15,918 nt of DNA from CAYWLI01 sp964519535 (GTDB taxonomy: Bacteria; Desulfobacterota; B13-G15; RBG-16-54-18): assembly GCA_964519535.1 (NCBI GenBank), contig CAZFIR010000088.1, positions 1-15,918 of the forward strand, in the 5' to 3' direction. Both the position numbers and the translations under genes were made by a program. Under the pieces are notes generated by a model. It made no database searches, had not been told where the DNA came from, and was given only the letters and a program-made list of their open reading frames with translations. Each line of letters starts with the position of its first letter. Position 1 is the first letter of the stretch. Shown piece after piece: positions 1 through 6,391 of the stretch.

Positions 1-54
1 GGTCAGCAAGAGAAACTGCGGCCGCGTCTCGCGAAAATAGATTCCCACACCCAT
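1..54 (-). CDS. Probable UbiA-family prenyltransferase, N-terminus only (cut by window edge)
   Basis: Eighteen codons are readable from an ATG at 54 running off the left edge. They encode MGVGIYFRETRPQFLLLT. The start is well supported by a GAGGAGGAG ribosome-binding site about 5 nt upstream. The ETRPQFLLLT stretch resembles the N-terminus of UbiA/MenA-type polyprenyltransferases, integral membrane enzymes that attach isoprenoid chains in quinone or related lipid synthesis. Only this short piece can be seen, and the catalytic Asp-rich motifs lie outside the window. The family call therefore rests on a short recalled similarity. That this is a real gene start is more certain than what it encodes. 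Confidence 0.5.
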   Translation of the reverse strand, partial: MGVGIYFRETRPQFLLLT

Positions 55-401
55 AAGACTCCTCCTCGTAACGATGCACGCAAGGAGTAACGCATTTGTT
101 CCCAAAAGTCAATGAAGATTTCAAGAGAAAGGCCCTTTCTCCCGCTCTGTCGCACTGCGACATCCCGCTATTCTGATTTTGCCGCCTTGCGGCATGATGT
201 CCTTAAAAGATTTAAAGGAGCATCATTATACAAAGCGGTGCGCGACATGCCCCCCCTACGCCTGGCCGTGGCTATACCTGGTTACATAAACCCTCTCAAC
301 CCTACTTCCTCACGCCCCCATCATAGGCAATCCCGCTTCAAAAGTAAACTCCATCTCAGGCATGCTGATGCCGCCCCCCATCCTGCTCCCCTCTTCAAGG
401 C
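55..401. other. Intergenic region with three short palindromes
   Basis: This 347-bp stretch lies between the BrkB-like gene and the prenyltransferase start. I see no convincing gene on either strand. It holds three short inverted repeats within 70 bp: GAGAAAGG-C-CCTTTCTC (125-141), TCGCA-C-TGCGA (150-160) and TGCCGC-CTT-GCGGCA (180-194). None is followed by a T-run on either strand, so they are not intrinsic terminators. If the promoter at 225-253 is used, all three would lie in the 5' leader of the prenyltransferase transcript. Confidence 0.5.
225..253 (-). promoter_or_regulatory. Possible promoter for the prenyltransferase gene
   Basis: The minus strand carries a perfect TATAAT at 230-225. 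With a 17-bp spacer the -35 position (253-248) reads GGGGCA, a weak match. Transcription would start near 218 and give a leader of about 165 nt containing the palindromes at 125-194. The poor -35 keeps this tentative. Confidence 0.3.
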
Positions 402-1766
402 CTAAATATCTTGCAGGCGTTTGTTCGACGGTGAGTGGACAATGAGGTTGTGAAAATTCTTGAGGGTCGCGGCAAGCCTTTTCATCTCCCTTGACTCGGC
501 AACCGGGATATCATCGTCTCCCCGTTGTTCCATGGCGTCGATGACGTACTGAACCGTTATCTCCTCCGGATTGCGGGCAGGTTGATAGGCGACCATCCGC
601 TCGTCATCCAACTGAACCTGGGAAACGACCCCTGCTGCCCGCAAGTCGTGCAAGAGCTCGCGGACCAACCGAATGGGAATCTCCAGTGCGTGGGCGATCT
701 GGGTCTCACCCCAGGGCTCTTGCGCACGGGAGAAGTTGTGTACCAGCACGTGCGCAATCCGCAGGCTCAAGAGCTTTTTAAAAGAATGGCTCGCCTTTTG
801 ATACTGCTGCTCGAACTTGTACATCTCCACGTTCTGTCCCGCAAACGACAGCTCGGCGCCCAAAAGCACGATGAGCCAGCTTATCTGCAGCCATATCAAG
901 AAGAGGGGCAACGCGGCAAAGCTTCCGTAGATGGCGTTATATTTGGCGATCAAGATTTGAGAGTTGATATAGACCACCTGGCAAATCTGAAAGAACACCG
1001 CAGCGACCAATCCCGCCACAGCACCAAACCGCAGCTTGACCCTTGTATTGGGCATGAAGATATAGATGAACGAAAACAAGACCCACATGATAAACAGGGG
1101 TATTAAGCTCACCCCAAGGGCTATGGCGGGACTGAAGACATCCAACAACGCAACCTTGCTGGTAATATTCCTCACCTGGGTGGTTACGACAACGGTCATC
1201 GTGCTGGACATCACGAGGAGGAACGGGCAGATCAGCATAAATGAAAGATAATCGCTGATCTTCCGCAAGAGGCTCCTGGACCGTGCGATCCCCCAGATAT
1301 CATTGAATGAACGCTCTATATTCGCGAGCACCCGTATGATCGTATAAAACAGGACCACAAAGCCGATACCGGCAATAACGCCCCCCTTGGCATGCTCCAG
1401 GAGCGAACGGGAAAAGTCGATGACCCGCGTGATGACCTCACCGGGCATCTGCAGGTTCTCTATGAGGTACTGCTCGAGGGCCTTCTCAATGCCGAAGCCT
1501 TTTGCAATGCCGAAGACAACGGCGGCGAGCGGCACGATGGCAAGCAGGGTATTCAAGCTCAGGGCGGATGCCCGGAGCTGGATCTTGTCCTCGGCAAGAC
1601 CGCGCACTGCCACAATGAGGAACCGCAGCTGCCTGATCAAAAACCACCGTGCCCGCGAGAAATCCCGTTGCTGAATCCTCCAGATATCGACGGTCAAAAA
1701 ATGGATGATCTTCGAGATGCTCAGGGTTATCGCTCGAAACGTACCTTTGGGGTCAAATTTCACCAT
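402..1766 (-). CDS. YihY/BrkB-family inner-membrane protein with C-terminal winged-helix-like extension
   Basis: This 454-residue protein has the layout of the YihY/virulence factor BrkB family. About six hydrophobic segments lie between residues 60 and 320, including the family-typical RASALSLNTLLAIVPLAA stretch and long helices such as GVIAGIGFVVLFYTIIRVLA. From residue 339 onward is a soluble tail of 116 residues that reads like a winged helix (ETQIAHALEIPIRLVRELLHDLRAAGVV) and ends in a charged segment. E. coli YihY is only about 290 residues and lacks this tail, but longer family members have one. The molecular function is unknown; the old RNase BN assignment of the family was wrong. The ATG at 1766 is preceded by GGAGGA 9-10 nt upstream. 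The HEPN gene lies 117 bp upstream on the same strand. Confidence 0.9.
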   Translation of the reverse strand: MVKFDPKGTFRAITLSISKIIHFLTVDIWRIQQRDFSRARWFLIRQLRFLIVAVRGLAEDKIQLRASALSLNTLLAIVPLAAVVFGIAKGFGIEKALEQYLIENLQMPGEVITRVIDFSRSLLEHAKGGVIAGIGFVVLFYTIIRVLANIERSFNDIWGIARSRSLLRKISDYLSFMLICPFLLVMSSTMTVVVTTQVRNITSKVALLDVFSPAIALGVSLIPLFIMWVLFSFIYIFMPNTRVKLRFGAVAGLVAAVFFQICQVVYINSQILIAKYNAIYGSFAALPLFLIWLQISWLIVLLGAELSFAGQNVEMYKFEQQYQKASHSFKKLLSLRIAHVLVHNFSRAQEPWGETQIAHALEIPIRLVRELLHDLRAAGVVSQVQLDDERMVAYQPARNPEEITVQYVIDAMEQRGDDDIPVAESREMKRLAATLKNFHNLIVHSPSNKRLQDI

Positions 1767-1787
1767 TGGCGATTATCCTCCGCACAG

Positions 1788-1858
1788 GGGCATTGTGTGC
1801 CCTCTCGTGCTCTGAAGAAAATAAAACCTCTTTCTTTTGTAAAACAATGGTAAAACAA
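1788..1858 (-). promoter_or_regulatory. Leader of the BrkB-like gene: direct repeat and small hairpin
   Basis: The 117 bp before the BrkB-like gene contains a tandem 9-mer GTAAAACAA (plus strand, 1839-1847 and 1850-1858) with an 11-bp period, about one helical turn. This is a pattern typical of side-by-side protein binding. Closer to the gene, GGGCA-TTGTG-TGCCC (1788-1802) can form a hairpin just upstream of the ribosome-binding site. I find no strong -35/-10 pair; the best is TTGTTT followed at 17 bp by TTATTT. Confidence 0.3.
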
Positions 1859-1883
1859 CATATCGTTTTCTCCCACCCCATTG

Positions 1884-2309
1884 CTATAGCACGAGCTCCC
1901 CTATCTTTCGCTCTACGAGCTCTACCACCTCCTTGGCAAGATGCATGGCCTCCTCGGCCTCCTGCGGGTCGTCGAAATAGCGCGAGGGTATCCTGCCGGG
2001 CAGGCTGTCGGGATAGCGCGATCTGATGGAGTATTCATCGAGCTTTTTCGCCTTCTTGACCTCTTTAAAATCCCGGTCTTCGGTCCACACCTTTTGCAAG
2101 AGGTCTTCAAGGGAATGGGTAGTGAAGACCTCCTCCTTGGACTGCACTGTCAGACAGAGATACGCCTTTAAGGCCTTTTCTGCTGCCTGCTGGAAGTGAA
2201 AGAGCGCCAGGTAGAACCGATTGCGCCTTCTCAACTCATCGGCATCCGCGAATTCATCCTGCGCCTGTGCGAGCCAGCGCAAAGATTCTTCTTTGTAGGG
2301 CCGTATCAT
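1884..2309 (-). CDS. HEPN-domain protein, solo
   Basis: This 141-residue protein matches the HEPN family. It has an N-terminal helix with AQAQDEFADADELRRR, the hallmark FHFQQAAEKALKAYL helix (residues 37-51), THSL at 64-67 and LDEYSIRSRYPD (90-101). HEPN proteins of this type usually pair with an MNT nucleotidyltransferase encoded next door, as toxin-antitoxin or nucleotide-modifying pairs. No nucleotidyltransferase is visible on either side. I see no C-terminal RX4-6H catalytic motif of the RNase HEPNs; the only R-to-H spacing (R31 to H38) lies in the wrong helix. A ribonuclease role is therefore not supported. The ATG at 2309 follows a very G-rich Shine-Dalgarno. Upstream lies a promoter, a leader RNA and an intrinsic terminator (2371-2534) that may control it. 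Confidence 0.8.
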   Translation of the reverse strand: MIRPYKEESLRWLAQAQDEFADADELRRRNRFYLALFHFQQAAEKALKAYLCLTVQSKEEVFTTHSLEDLLQKVWTEDRDFKEVKKAKKLDEYSIRSRYPDSLPGRIPSRYFDDPQEAEEAMHLAKEVVELVERKIGELVL

Positions 2310-2370
2310 CCCCCCTCCCCCTGGGCATCACATGCTCGGCAGCATCTCTTCACTCATCTCCCCTGTAAAC

Positions 2371-2392
2371 AAAAAAGGGACCCCCTGGTCCC
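2371..2392 (-). terminator. Intrinsic terminator upstream of the HEPN gene
   Basis: On the minus strand GGGACC-AGGG-GGTCCC is followed directly by TTTTTT. This is a 6-bp GC-rich stem, a 4-nt loop and a six-T tract, a textbook Rho-independent terminator. It lies 61 bp before the HEPN start codon and about 190 bp after the stop of the zinc-ribbon gene. It ends the transcript predicted from the promoter at 2506-2534. Confidence 0.75.
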
Positions 2393-2499
2393 CTGCATAC
2401 GTGAGCTAAATCTCCCCCGTTCCCTGATTGAGCATCCCCATCCCCCGAAACTGAACTCCTCTATGAGAAGATTCCCCTTAGCCTTTTCCTCCTCCCCCT
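2371..2499 (-). ncRNA. Predicted 129-nt small RNA or terminating leader, G-rich
   Basis: The unit is delimited by a sigma70-like promoter (2506-2534) and an intrinsic terminator (2371-2392), both on the minus strand. This gives an RNA of about 129 nt starting near A2499. No credible ORF lies inside. It begins with a Shine-Dalgarno-like purine block (GGGGGAGGAGGAAAAGG). It can form a hairpin from GAA(U)CUUCUC and GAGGAGUUC around an AUA loop (2471-2449). It then carries four G-tracts (GGGGG, GGGG, GGG, GGGGG) with loops of 2, 11 and 3 nt. GGA occurs ten times, but much of that follows from the high G content. I do not recognise an Rfam family: it lacks the SRP RNA core motif and is not like 6S RNA or tmRNA. 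It may be a free sRNA, or an attenuator leader of the HEPN gene 61 bp downstream. Confidence 0.5.
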
Positions 2500-2505
2500 G
2501 TGCGA

Positions 2506-2534
2506 AAGATATTCGAATTTTGCGATAATGTCAA
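2506..2534 (-). promoter_or_regulatory. Sigma70-like promoter for the small RNA / HEPN leader
   Basis: The minus strand reads a perfect TTGACA (2534-2529), a 17-bp spacer and TATCTT (2511-2506). The predicted start is A2499, seven bases on. The -35 overlaps an inverted repeat, GTCAA-TG-TTGAC (2530-2541), which could be an operator. Confidence 0.6.
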
Positions 2535-2582
2535 TGTTGACGCACGCGGGTTGGATCCGTCAAAACCGACATGAGCCCCTCA

Positions 2583-2813
2583 TCACCGCTGCGCAAAGAA
2601 ATCGACCTGCAGTTTACACCGGTCACAAATGGTCACCCAGCCCTCATTCTGCTCCGCGTCATTGCATGCCCATTGCGGAATAACCAAATAGACCCACGTG
2701 AGCTGTTCCGGCGGGGTTTTGCAGAGGGGACAGGGAACGGCCTGCTGCAGGAACTTCTGCTTGGCCTCTTCAACCGAGGGTATGGTGCGATGGCTCTCGT
2801 CCTCACCGGACAT
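2583..2813 (-). CDS. Small zinc-ribbon-like protein of unknown function
   Basis: The product is 76 residues from the ATG at 2813, which I prefer because GGAGGA sits 7-8 nt upstream. An in-frame ATG at 2858 with a weaker AAGG would give 91 residues. It has a CPLC pair near residue 28, a single Cys mid-domain (PQWACN) and CDRC near the end, in the pattern of a two-knuckle zinc ribbon. The N-terminal 20 residues are charged and probably unstructured. I cannot name a family. The TGA at 2583 is followed by the sRNA promoter, so it appears to be its own transcription unit. Confidence 0.65.
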   Translation of the reverse strand: MSGEDESHRTIPSVEEAKQKFLQQAVPCPLCKTPPEQLTWVYLVIPQWACNDAEQNEGWVTICDRCKLQVDFFAQR

Positions 2814-2938
2814 CTGACAATCCTCCCCGGTACTGTACTCTCTGTTTCCCAGATTCATCTCACCCTTCCCTGCTCACATAACGGTTGATCTCTCAGACGC
2901 TGCTCTCGCCCCTTGCCTGCTGCACTGCTCAAAGAAGC

Positions 2939-2966
2939 CATACACATGATCCCCACACCTTGTCAA
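2939..2966 (-). promoter_or_regulatory. Possible promoter for the zinc-ribbon gene
   Basis: The minus strand has TTGACA (2966-2961), a 16-bp spacer and TGTATG (2944-2939). The -35 is perfect but the -10 matches only half the consensus. Its position about 125 bp before the preferred start of the zinc-ribbon gene is suitable. Confidence 0.3.
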
Positions 2967-3074
2967 TTCCGGTTTTGGAAGCGCATAAACAGCTGCTGTT
3001 ATCAGAGACGGCGCGGCGCGGGTTCCATGCAGGATCGTGCGGGTTTGTCTCTTTGGCCGCACAGCGCTCACGAC

Positions 3075-3197
3075 TTACAACAACATCAAAAAGACCAGGA
3101 ACCCATAGAATGTGCCCATCAAACCCAGAATGACGGCCCGGTATACATTCATGCCGCTCACCTTAGCGTTAACCTTGAGTGTCCCTTTGTTTATCAT
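3075..3197 (-). CDS. 40-residue single-span membrane peptide
   Basis: This short ORF runs from the ATG at 3197 to the TAA at 3075. A strong AAGGAGG ribosome-binding site lies 6 nt upstream of the ATG. The peptide starts MINKGTLKVNAKVSG, a polar basic segment. It then turns into one hydrophobic helix, RAVILGLMGTFYGFLVFLML (residues 20-39), and ends at once. The basic-then-hydrophobic order predicts one transmembrane span with the N-terminus in the cytoplasm. I do not recognise a family. The good ribosome-binding site and the clean membrane-helix pattern make it more likely real than the longer overlapping ORFs in the other frames, which lack both. It lies downstream of the operator-like repeats at 3258-3373. 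Confidence 0.6.
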   Translation of the reverse strand: MINKGTLKVNAKVSGMNVYRAVILGLMGTFYGFLVFLMLL

Positions 3198-3257
3198 GAC
3201 AAGCCTCCTTGCTTCTGTTTGATACGTGCCAACTGCAGGGTCTTTCTATCTTCTCCA

Positions 3258-3373
3258 TGACAAAAATTGTGCAAGAAACATGCTAGGATGCCAATTTTTT
3301 AACTATTTAATATTAAAAGGTTTTTATGTTTTTAGAGAATAGGGGTAAGAGGAAAGTGACAATTTTTGTCACT
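3258..3373. repeat. Operator-like repeats in an AT-rich region
   Basis: AGTGACAA-TTT-TTGTCACT (3355-3373) is a perfect 8+3+8 inverted repeat. Its core TGACAAAAATTGT (minus strand, 3371-3359) occurs again on the plus strand at 3258-3270. Between them lies a perfect 12-bp palindrome TTTAATATTAAA (3306-3317). The repeats are upstream of the 40-residue peptide gene and downstream of the DUF523 gene. They look like paired binding sites of one regulator, whose identity I cannot give. Confidence 0.45.
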
Positions 3374-3396
3374 ATTTTGACCTATTCAGTTACCCC

Positions 3397-3416
3397 GGCC
3401 TGCTAGGCCTTTTTTT
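3397..3416 (+). terminator. Short GC hairpin with T-tract
   Basis: GGCCT-GCT-AGGCC is followed by seven T on the plus strand. The stem is only 5 bp but GC-rich. No plus-strand gene precedes it, so it may stop antisense transcription, or act on the minus strand as the hairpin about 45 bp after the DUF523 stop codon. Confidence 0.35.
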
Positions 3417-3457
3417 CTCTTTATTGGGTGGTGGTTTCTGCGGGGGCGGTATAATTC

Positions 3458-4405
3458 TCAGACATGGTTGCGCAACTGGAGCTCCAGGGGGTGGGGATGC
3501 AGATAGTACTGCTGGGTGAGGTACGGCTCATCATAGAGGCGTACAGAGTGATTAATCAGGGTGATGGGTACGATGAGGGGGATAGAGCCCTGACGATAGT
3601 CCCCGATGATCTCCAACAACTCCTGTTTGGAATCAGAGGTGAGCCTTTTTTTTAAGTACCCCATGATATGCTGCAGGACATTGCAATGCTTCGCCGGCGT
3701 AGCTTTGAGGCGTAAGGCCTCCATTAAGAACTGCTGATACTCATCATAGAGCGTACTGATAGGCTTGGCTTTTGCCTGGGCCACCAGCTTTCCCATGATA
3801 CGATGGTGTTGGGGACTGTGGGAAAGTATCAACAGCTTGTGCGAGGTGTGAAATTGTACGAGGTTGCCACGACTGTGCTTGCGCCCCAAGGCTTCACGCC
3901 ACCGCTTCATGACAAAGACGCGCTCGATAAAATTTTCGCGGAGCACGGGATCATGCAGACGTCCGTCATCGGCCACAGGAATCAGCGGGAAGTGGTCCAT
4001 AAAGACCCTGGCGAAGACGCCCACCCCTGTAGGTGTCGCAACCCCCTGTGCATCGTAGACGCGCACCCGCTCCATACCGCTGCTCGGCGATTTGCTCTTA
4101 AAAATAAAGCCGCACAGTTCTTCCCTTTGTAGTTCTTTCACCCGTCTGTGCGCCCACCGGAGCATACGTTCGGTATAGTCTTGGCCGGTGCGCGAGGTGA
4201 CGAGCCGGGGGGCGTGAGGATCACCGATCAGTCGAAGGGGTTCGCGGGGGCAACCGAAACCACACTCCACCTCAGGACAAACAGGGCAATACCGCACGAA
4301 CCGCCCGAGCGTATCGGTGAGAAACCGATCCAGTTTGTGCCCGCCGTTCCACCGAACCCGTTCCCCGAGCAGGCAGGAGCTGATACCCAGTTTGATGGTA
4401 GCCAT
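3458..4405 (-). CDS. DUF523-DUF1722 two-domain protein (TudS-like), SPSCG motif altered
   Basis: The 315-residue protein has an N-terminal DUF523 domain (about 1-150: ISSCLLGERVRWNGGHK, CPVCPEVECGFGCPRE, CGFIFKSKSPSSGMERV). A C-terminal DUF1722 domain (YbgA-like) follows from about residue 185 (GNLVQFHTSHKLLILSHSP onward). DUF523 includes the [4Fe-4S] thiouracil desulfidase TudS, which removes sulfur from 2-thiouracil or 4-thio-UMP. The family usually shows Cys in SACLLG, CPE and SPSCG. Here C11 and C43 are present, but the third position is Ser109 (AGC codon), while extra Cys occur at 40, 48, 52 and 98. It starts 16 bp after the aconitase stop, so the two are likely co-transcribed. The domain call is firm; desulfidase activity is uncertain. 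Confidence 0.88.
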   Translation of the reverse strand: MATIKLGISSCLLGERVRWNGGHKLDRFLTDTLGRFVRYCPVCPEVECGFGCPREPLRLIGDPHAPRLVTSRTGQDYTERMLRWAHRRVKELQREELCGFIFKSKSPSSGMERVRVYDAQGVATPTGVGVFARVFMDHFPLIPVADDGRLHDPVLRENFIERVFVMKRWREALGRKHSRGNLVQFHTSHKLLILSHSPQHHRIMGKLVAQAKAKPISTLYDEYQQFLMEALRLKATPAKHCNVLQHIMGYLKKRLTSDSKQELLEIIGDYRQGSIPLIVPITLINHSVRLYDEPYLTQQYYLHPHPLELQLRNHV

Positions 4406-4421
4406 TGATGCCTGCCCGATC

Positions 4422-6335
4422 TTAGGGTCCCGTTTTTACCAGGTTGAGGGCACCCCCTGCCTTGACTATGGCGATCTCTCGCGGACCCAGATGATGGACC
4501 AGGGTAATGACCAGATCCGTGTTCCCATTCCGGAGGGTAATCTCGCCGGCCAAATCGTTCAACTCGATCACGACGTGATCCCCCTGATCGATTCGTCCAT
4601 AGTCTGCCGGACTTGAGAACAGGAGGGGGACGATCCCGAAGTTGATCAAGTTGGCGAGGTGGATGCGGGCGAAGCTGATGGCAACCACCGCTGCAACCCC
4701 CAGATACCGCGGTGCCAGCGCTGCATGTTCGCGGCTGGATCCTTGCCCATAGTTTGCCCCTCCTACGATGATCCCGCCCCCCTTTTCCTTGGCTCGGGCA
4801 GCGAAGGAGGGATCAAGCCTGGAGAAGGTGAACTCCGAGATGGCGGGGATATTGGAGCGCAGGGGCAGTATCTGTGCGCCCGCCGGCAGTATGTCGTCGG
4901 TGGTGATGCCATCGCCTCCCTTTATAAGCACCTCACCTTCTATCTGCTGGGGCATAGGTGGAAACTCCGGCAGTGGCTGGATCGCGGGTCCCCGGATGAC
5001 CCGGACCCCTCCAGGATGCGGGGGTGGCGGAATGATCAGATCCGCCCCGGTCCAGAACCGCTTGGGCCACGGGGGCGTGATCGCCTCACCCAGGGAGCGG
5101 GGATCGGTGATCTCACCGGCCAGGGCGGAGGCCACGGCCGTCTCCGCGCTGCACAGGTAGATTGCGGCATCGGAGGTACCGCTGCGTCCCCTGAAGTTGC
5201 GGTTAAAGGTGCGCATGCTCACTCCCCCTGACGGTGGTGCCTGTCCCATGCCGATGCATGGACCGCAGGCCGACTCCAGGACCCGCGCCCCCGCAGCAAT
5301 GAGGTGTGTCAACGCCCCACCCCGCGCCAACATATGCAGCACCTGGCGGGAACCGGGTGAGATGACGAGGTCTACTTCCGGGTGAACCCTCTTGCCCTTT
5401 AAGACCTCGGCGACACGAACGAGATCCTGATACGAGGAATTGGTGCAGCTGCCGATGACCACCTGCTGGACCTGAATCCCTGCACACTCCGTGACCGTTC
5501 GAACATTATCGGGACTATGGGGTAGCGCCAGCAGGGGCTCCAGCTGGGTCAGGTCGATAGAGAGCTCGTCATCGTAGCGGGCATTGCCGTCGGCCCCTAA
5601 AGGCGTCCAGTCACCCTCACGCCCCTGGACCGTGAGGAATCGCCGGGTCTCCGCGTCGCTGGGAAAGATGGACGAAGTGGCCCCGAGTTCGGCCCCCATG
5701 TTGGTGATGGTGCTACGCTCGGGCACGCTCAGGCCCGGCACCCCTGCCCCCCCATATTCGAGGATCTTCCCCACCCCTCCCGAGACTGAGAGCCTCCTGA
5801 GGACCTCCAGGATCACATCTTTGGCCGACACCCAGGGGGCAAGACGGCCGCTCAGATCGATCCGGACAACCTCGGGCATGAGGAGAAAGAAAGGCCTGCC
5901 CGCCATTGCCAGGGCTACGTCGAGCCCCCCTGCCCCGATGGCCAGCATCCCCAGGCCGCCGGACATAGGGGTATGGCTGTCGGAACCAAGCAGTGTCTTG
6001 CCCGGCACGCCGAAACGCTCCAGGTGGACTTGGTGGCAGATGCCGTTGCCGGGGGGGGAGAAAAAGACCCCATACCGTGCGGCGACCGTCCGCAGATAGA
6101 GGTGGTCGTCGGCATTCTCATTGCCCGTCTGCAGGGTATTGTGATCGACATAGCTGACGGACAACTCGGTAGCAACGCGATCGACACCCATGGCCTCCAT
6201 CTCCAGATACGCAAGGGTGCCGGTGGCGTCTTGGGTCAGGGTTTGGTCTATGGAGATGGCGATCTCTTGACCCGGCGCCATACTCCCCGATACGAGGTGG
6301 GATGCAATGATCTTCTCAACGAGGTTCTTCCCCAT
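4422..6335 (-). CDS. Aconitate hydratase, Aquifex-type
   Basis: The enzyme interconverts citrate and isocitrate in the TCA cycle through a [4Fe-4S] cluster. The preferred start is the ATG at 6335 (637 residues, MGKNLVEKII): it has GGGAG 8 nt upstream and lies about 25 bp after the predicted transcription start, whereas the extra 61 codons upstream would run through the promoter. Visible motifs are SDSHTP (118-123), the first cluster Cys in IGSCTNSS (C297), the pair in ESACGPCIG (C357, C360), TTDDILPAG (from 478) and YGQGSSREHAA (529-539). The length and the fused small C-terminal domain fit the roughly 640-660-residue Aquifex-type class rather than AcnA or AcnB (about 870-900). The DUF523-DUF1722 gene follows after 16 bp; map diverges upstream. 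Confidence 0.95.
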   Translation of the reverse strand: MGKNLVEKIIASHLVSGSMAPGQEIAISIDQTLTQDATGTLAYLEMEAMGVDRVATELSVSYVDHNTLQTGNENADDHLYLRTVAARYGVFFSPPGNGICHQVHLERFGVPGKTLLGSDSHTPMSGGLGMLAIGAGGLDVALAMAGRPFFLLMPEVVRIDLSGRLAPWVSAKDVILEVLRRLSVSGGVGKILEYGGAGVPGLSVPERSTITNMGAELGATSSIFPSDAETRRFLTVQGREGDWTPLGADGNARYDDELSIDLTQLEPLLALPHSPDNVRTVTECAGIQVQQVVIGSCTNSSYQDLVRVAEVLKGKRVHPEVDLVISPGSRQVLHMLARGGALTHLIAAGARVLESACGPCIGMGQAPPSGGVSMRTFNRNFRGRSGTSDAAIYLCSAETAVASALAGEITDPRSLGEAITPPWPKRFWTGADLIIPPPPHPGGVRVIRGPAIQPLPEFPPMPQQIEGEVLIKGGDGITTDDILPAGAQILPLRSNIPAISEFTFSRLDPSFAARAKEKGGGIIVGGANYGQGSSREHAALAPRYLGVAAVVAISFARIHLANLINFGIVPLLFSSPADYGRIDQGDHVVIELNDLAGEITLRNGNTDLVITLVHHLGPREIAIVKAGGALNLVKTGP

Positions 6336-6362
6336 CGCCTTTACTCCCGTGGTGGGTATACA

Positions 6363-6391
6363 ACTATAGAGAAAAAGGCAGGGGCCGTCAA
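6363..6391 (-). promoter_or_regulatory. Promoter of the aconitase gene
   Basis: The minus strand reads TTGACG (6391-6386), a 17-bp spacer and TATAGT (6368-6363). Transcription should start near 6356, leaving a leader of about 21 nt with GGGAG before the ATG at 6335. The -35 lies inside the inverted repeat at 6383-6399. Confidence 0.6.

Noticed and set aside
112..405. 97-codon plus-strand ORF in the gap before the BrkB-like gene
   Set aside because: It has no ribosome-binding site, an unlikely Pro/His/Arg-rich composition, and it crosses three palindromes; it reads as chance.
2325..2354. Nine-codon frame (MSEEMLPSM) between the terminator and the HEPN gene
   Set aside because: Its GGGGAG directly abuts the ATG, leaving no spacing for a ribosome-binding site. 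It is too short to judge.
2874..3071. 65-codon minus-strand frame starting from GTG just after the 40-residue peptide gene
   Set aside because: There is no ribosome-binding site, and a promoter-like TTGACA lies inside it. The composition is not protein-like.
2913..3260. 115-codon plus-strand ORF
   Set aside because: It is antisense to the 40-residue peptide gene, has no Shine-Dalgarno, and is rich in Cys, His and Pro; the minus-strand peptide has far better start signals.
3221..3294. Sigma54-like boxes on the minus strand (a TTGGCACG -24 box; TAGCATGTTTCTTGCA)
   Set aside because: The first lacks a -12 TTGC at the right spacing, and the second has AG in place of the essential GG. Neither is a full site.
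3450..3455. Perfect TATAAT on the plus strand near the DUF523 stop codon
   Set aside because: No -35 lies at 16-18 bp, and the downstream plus strand is only antisense to the DUF523 gene.
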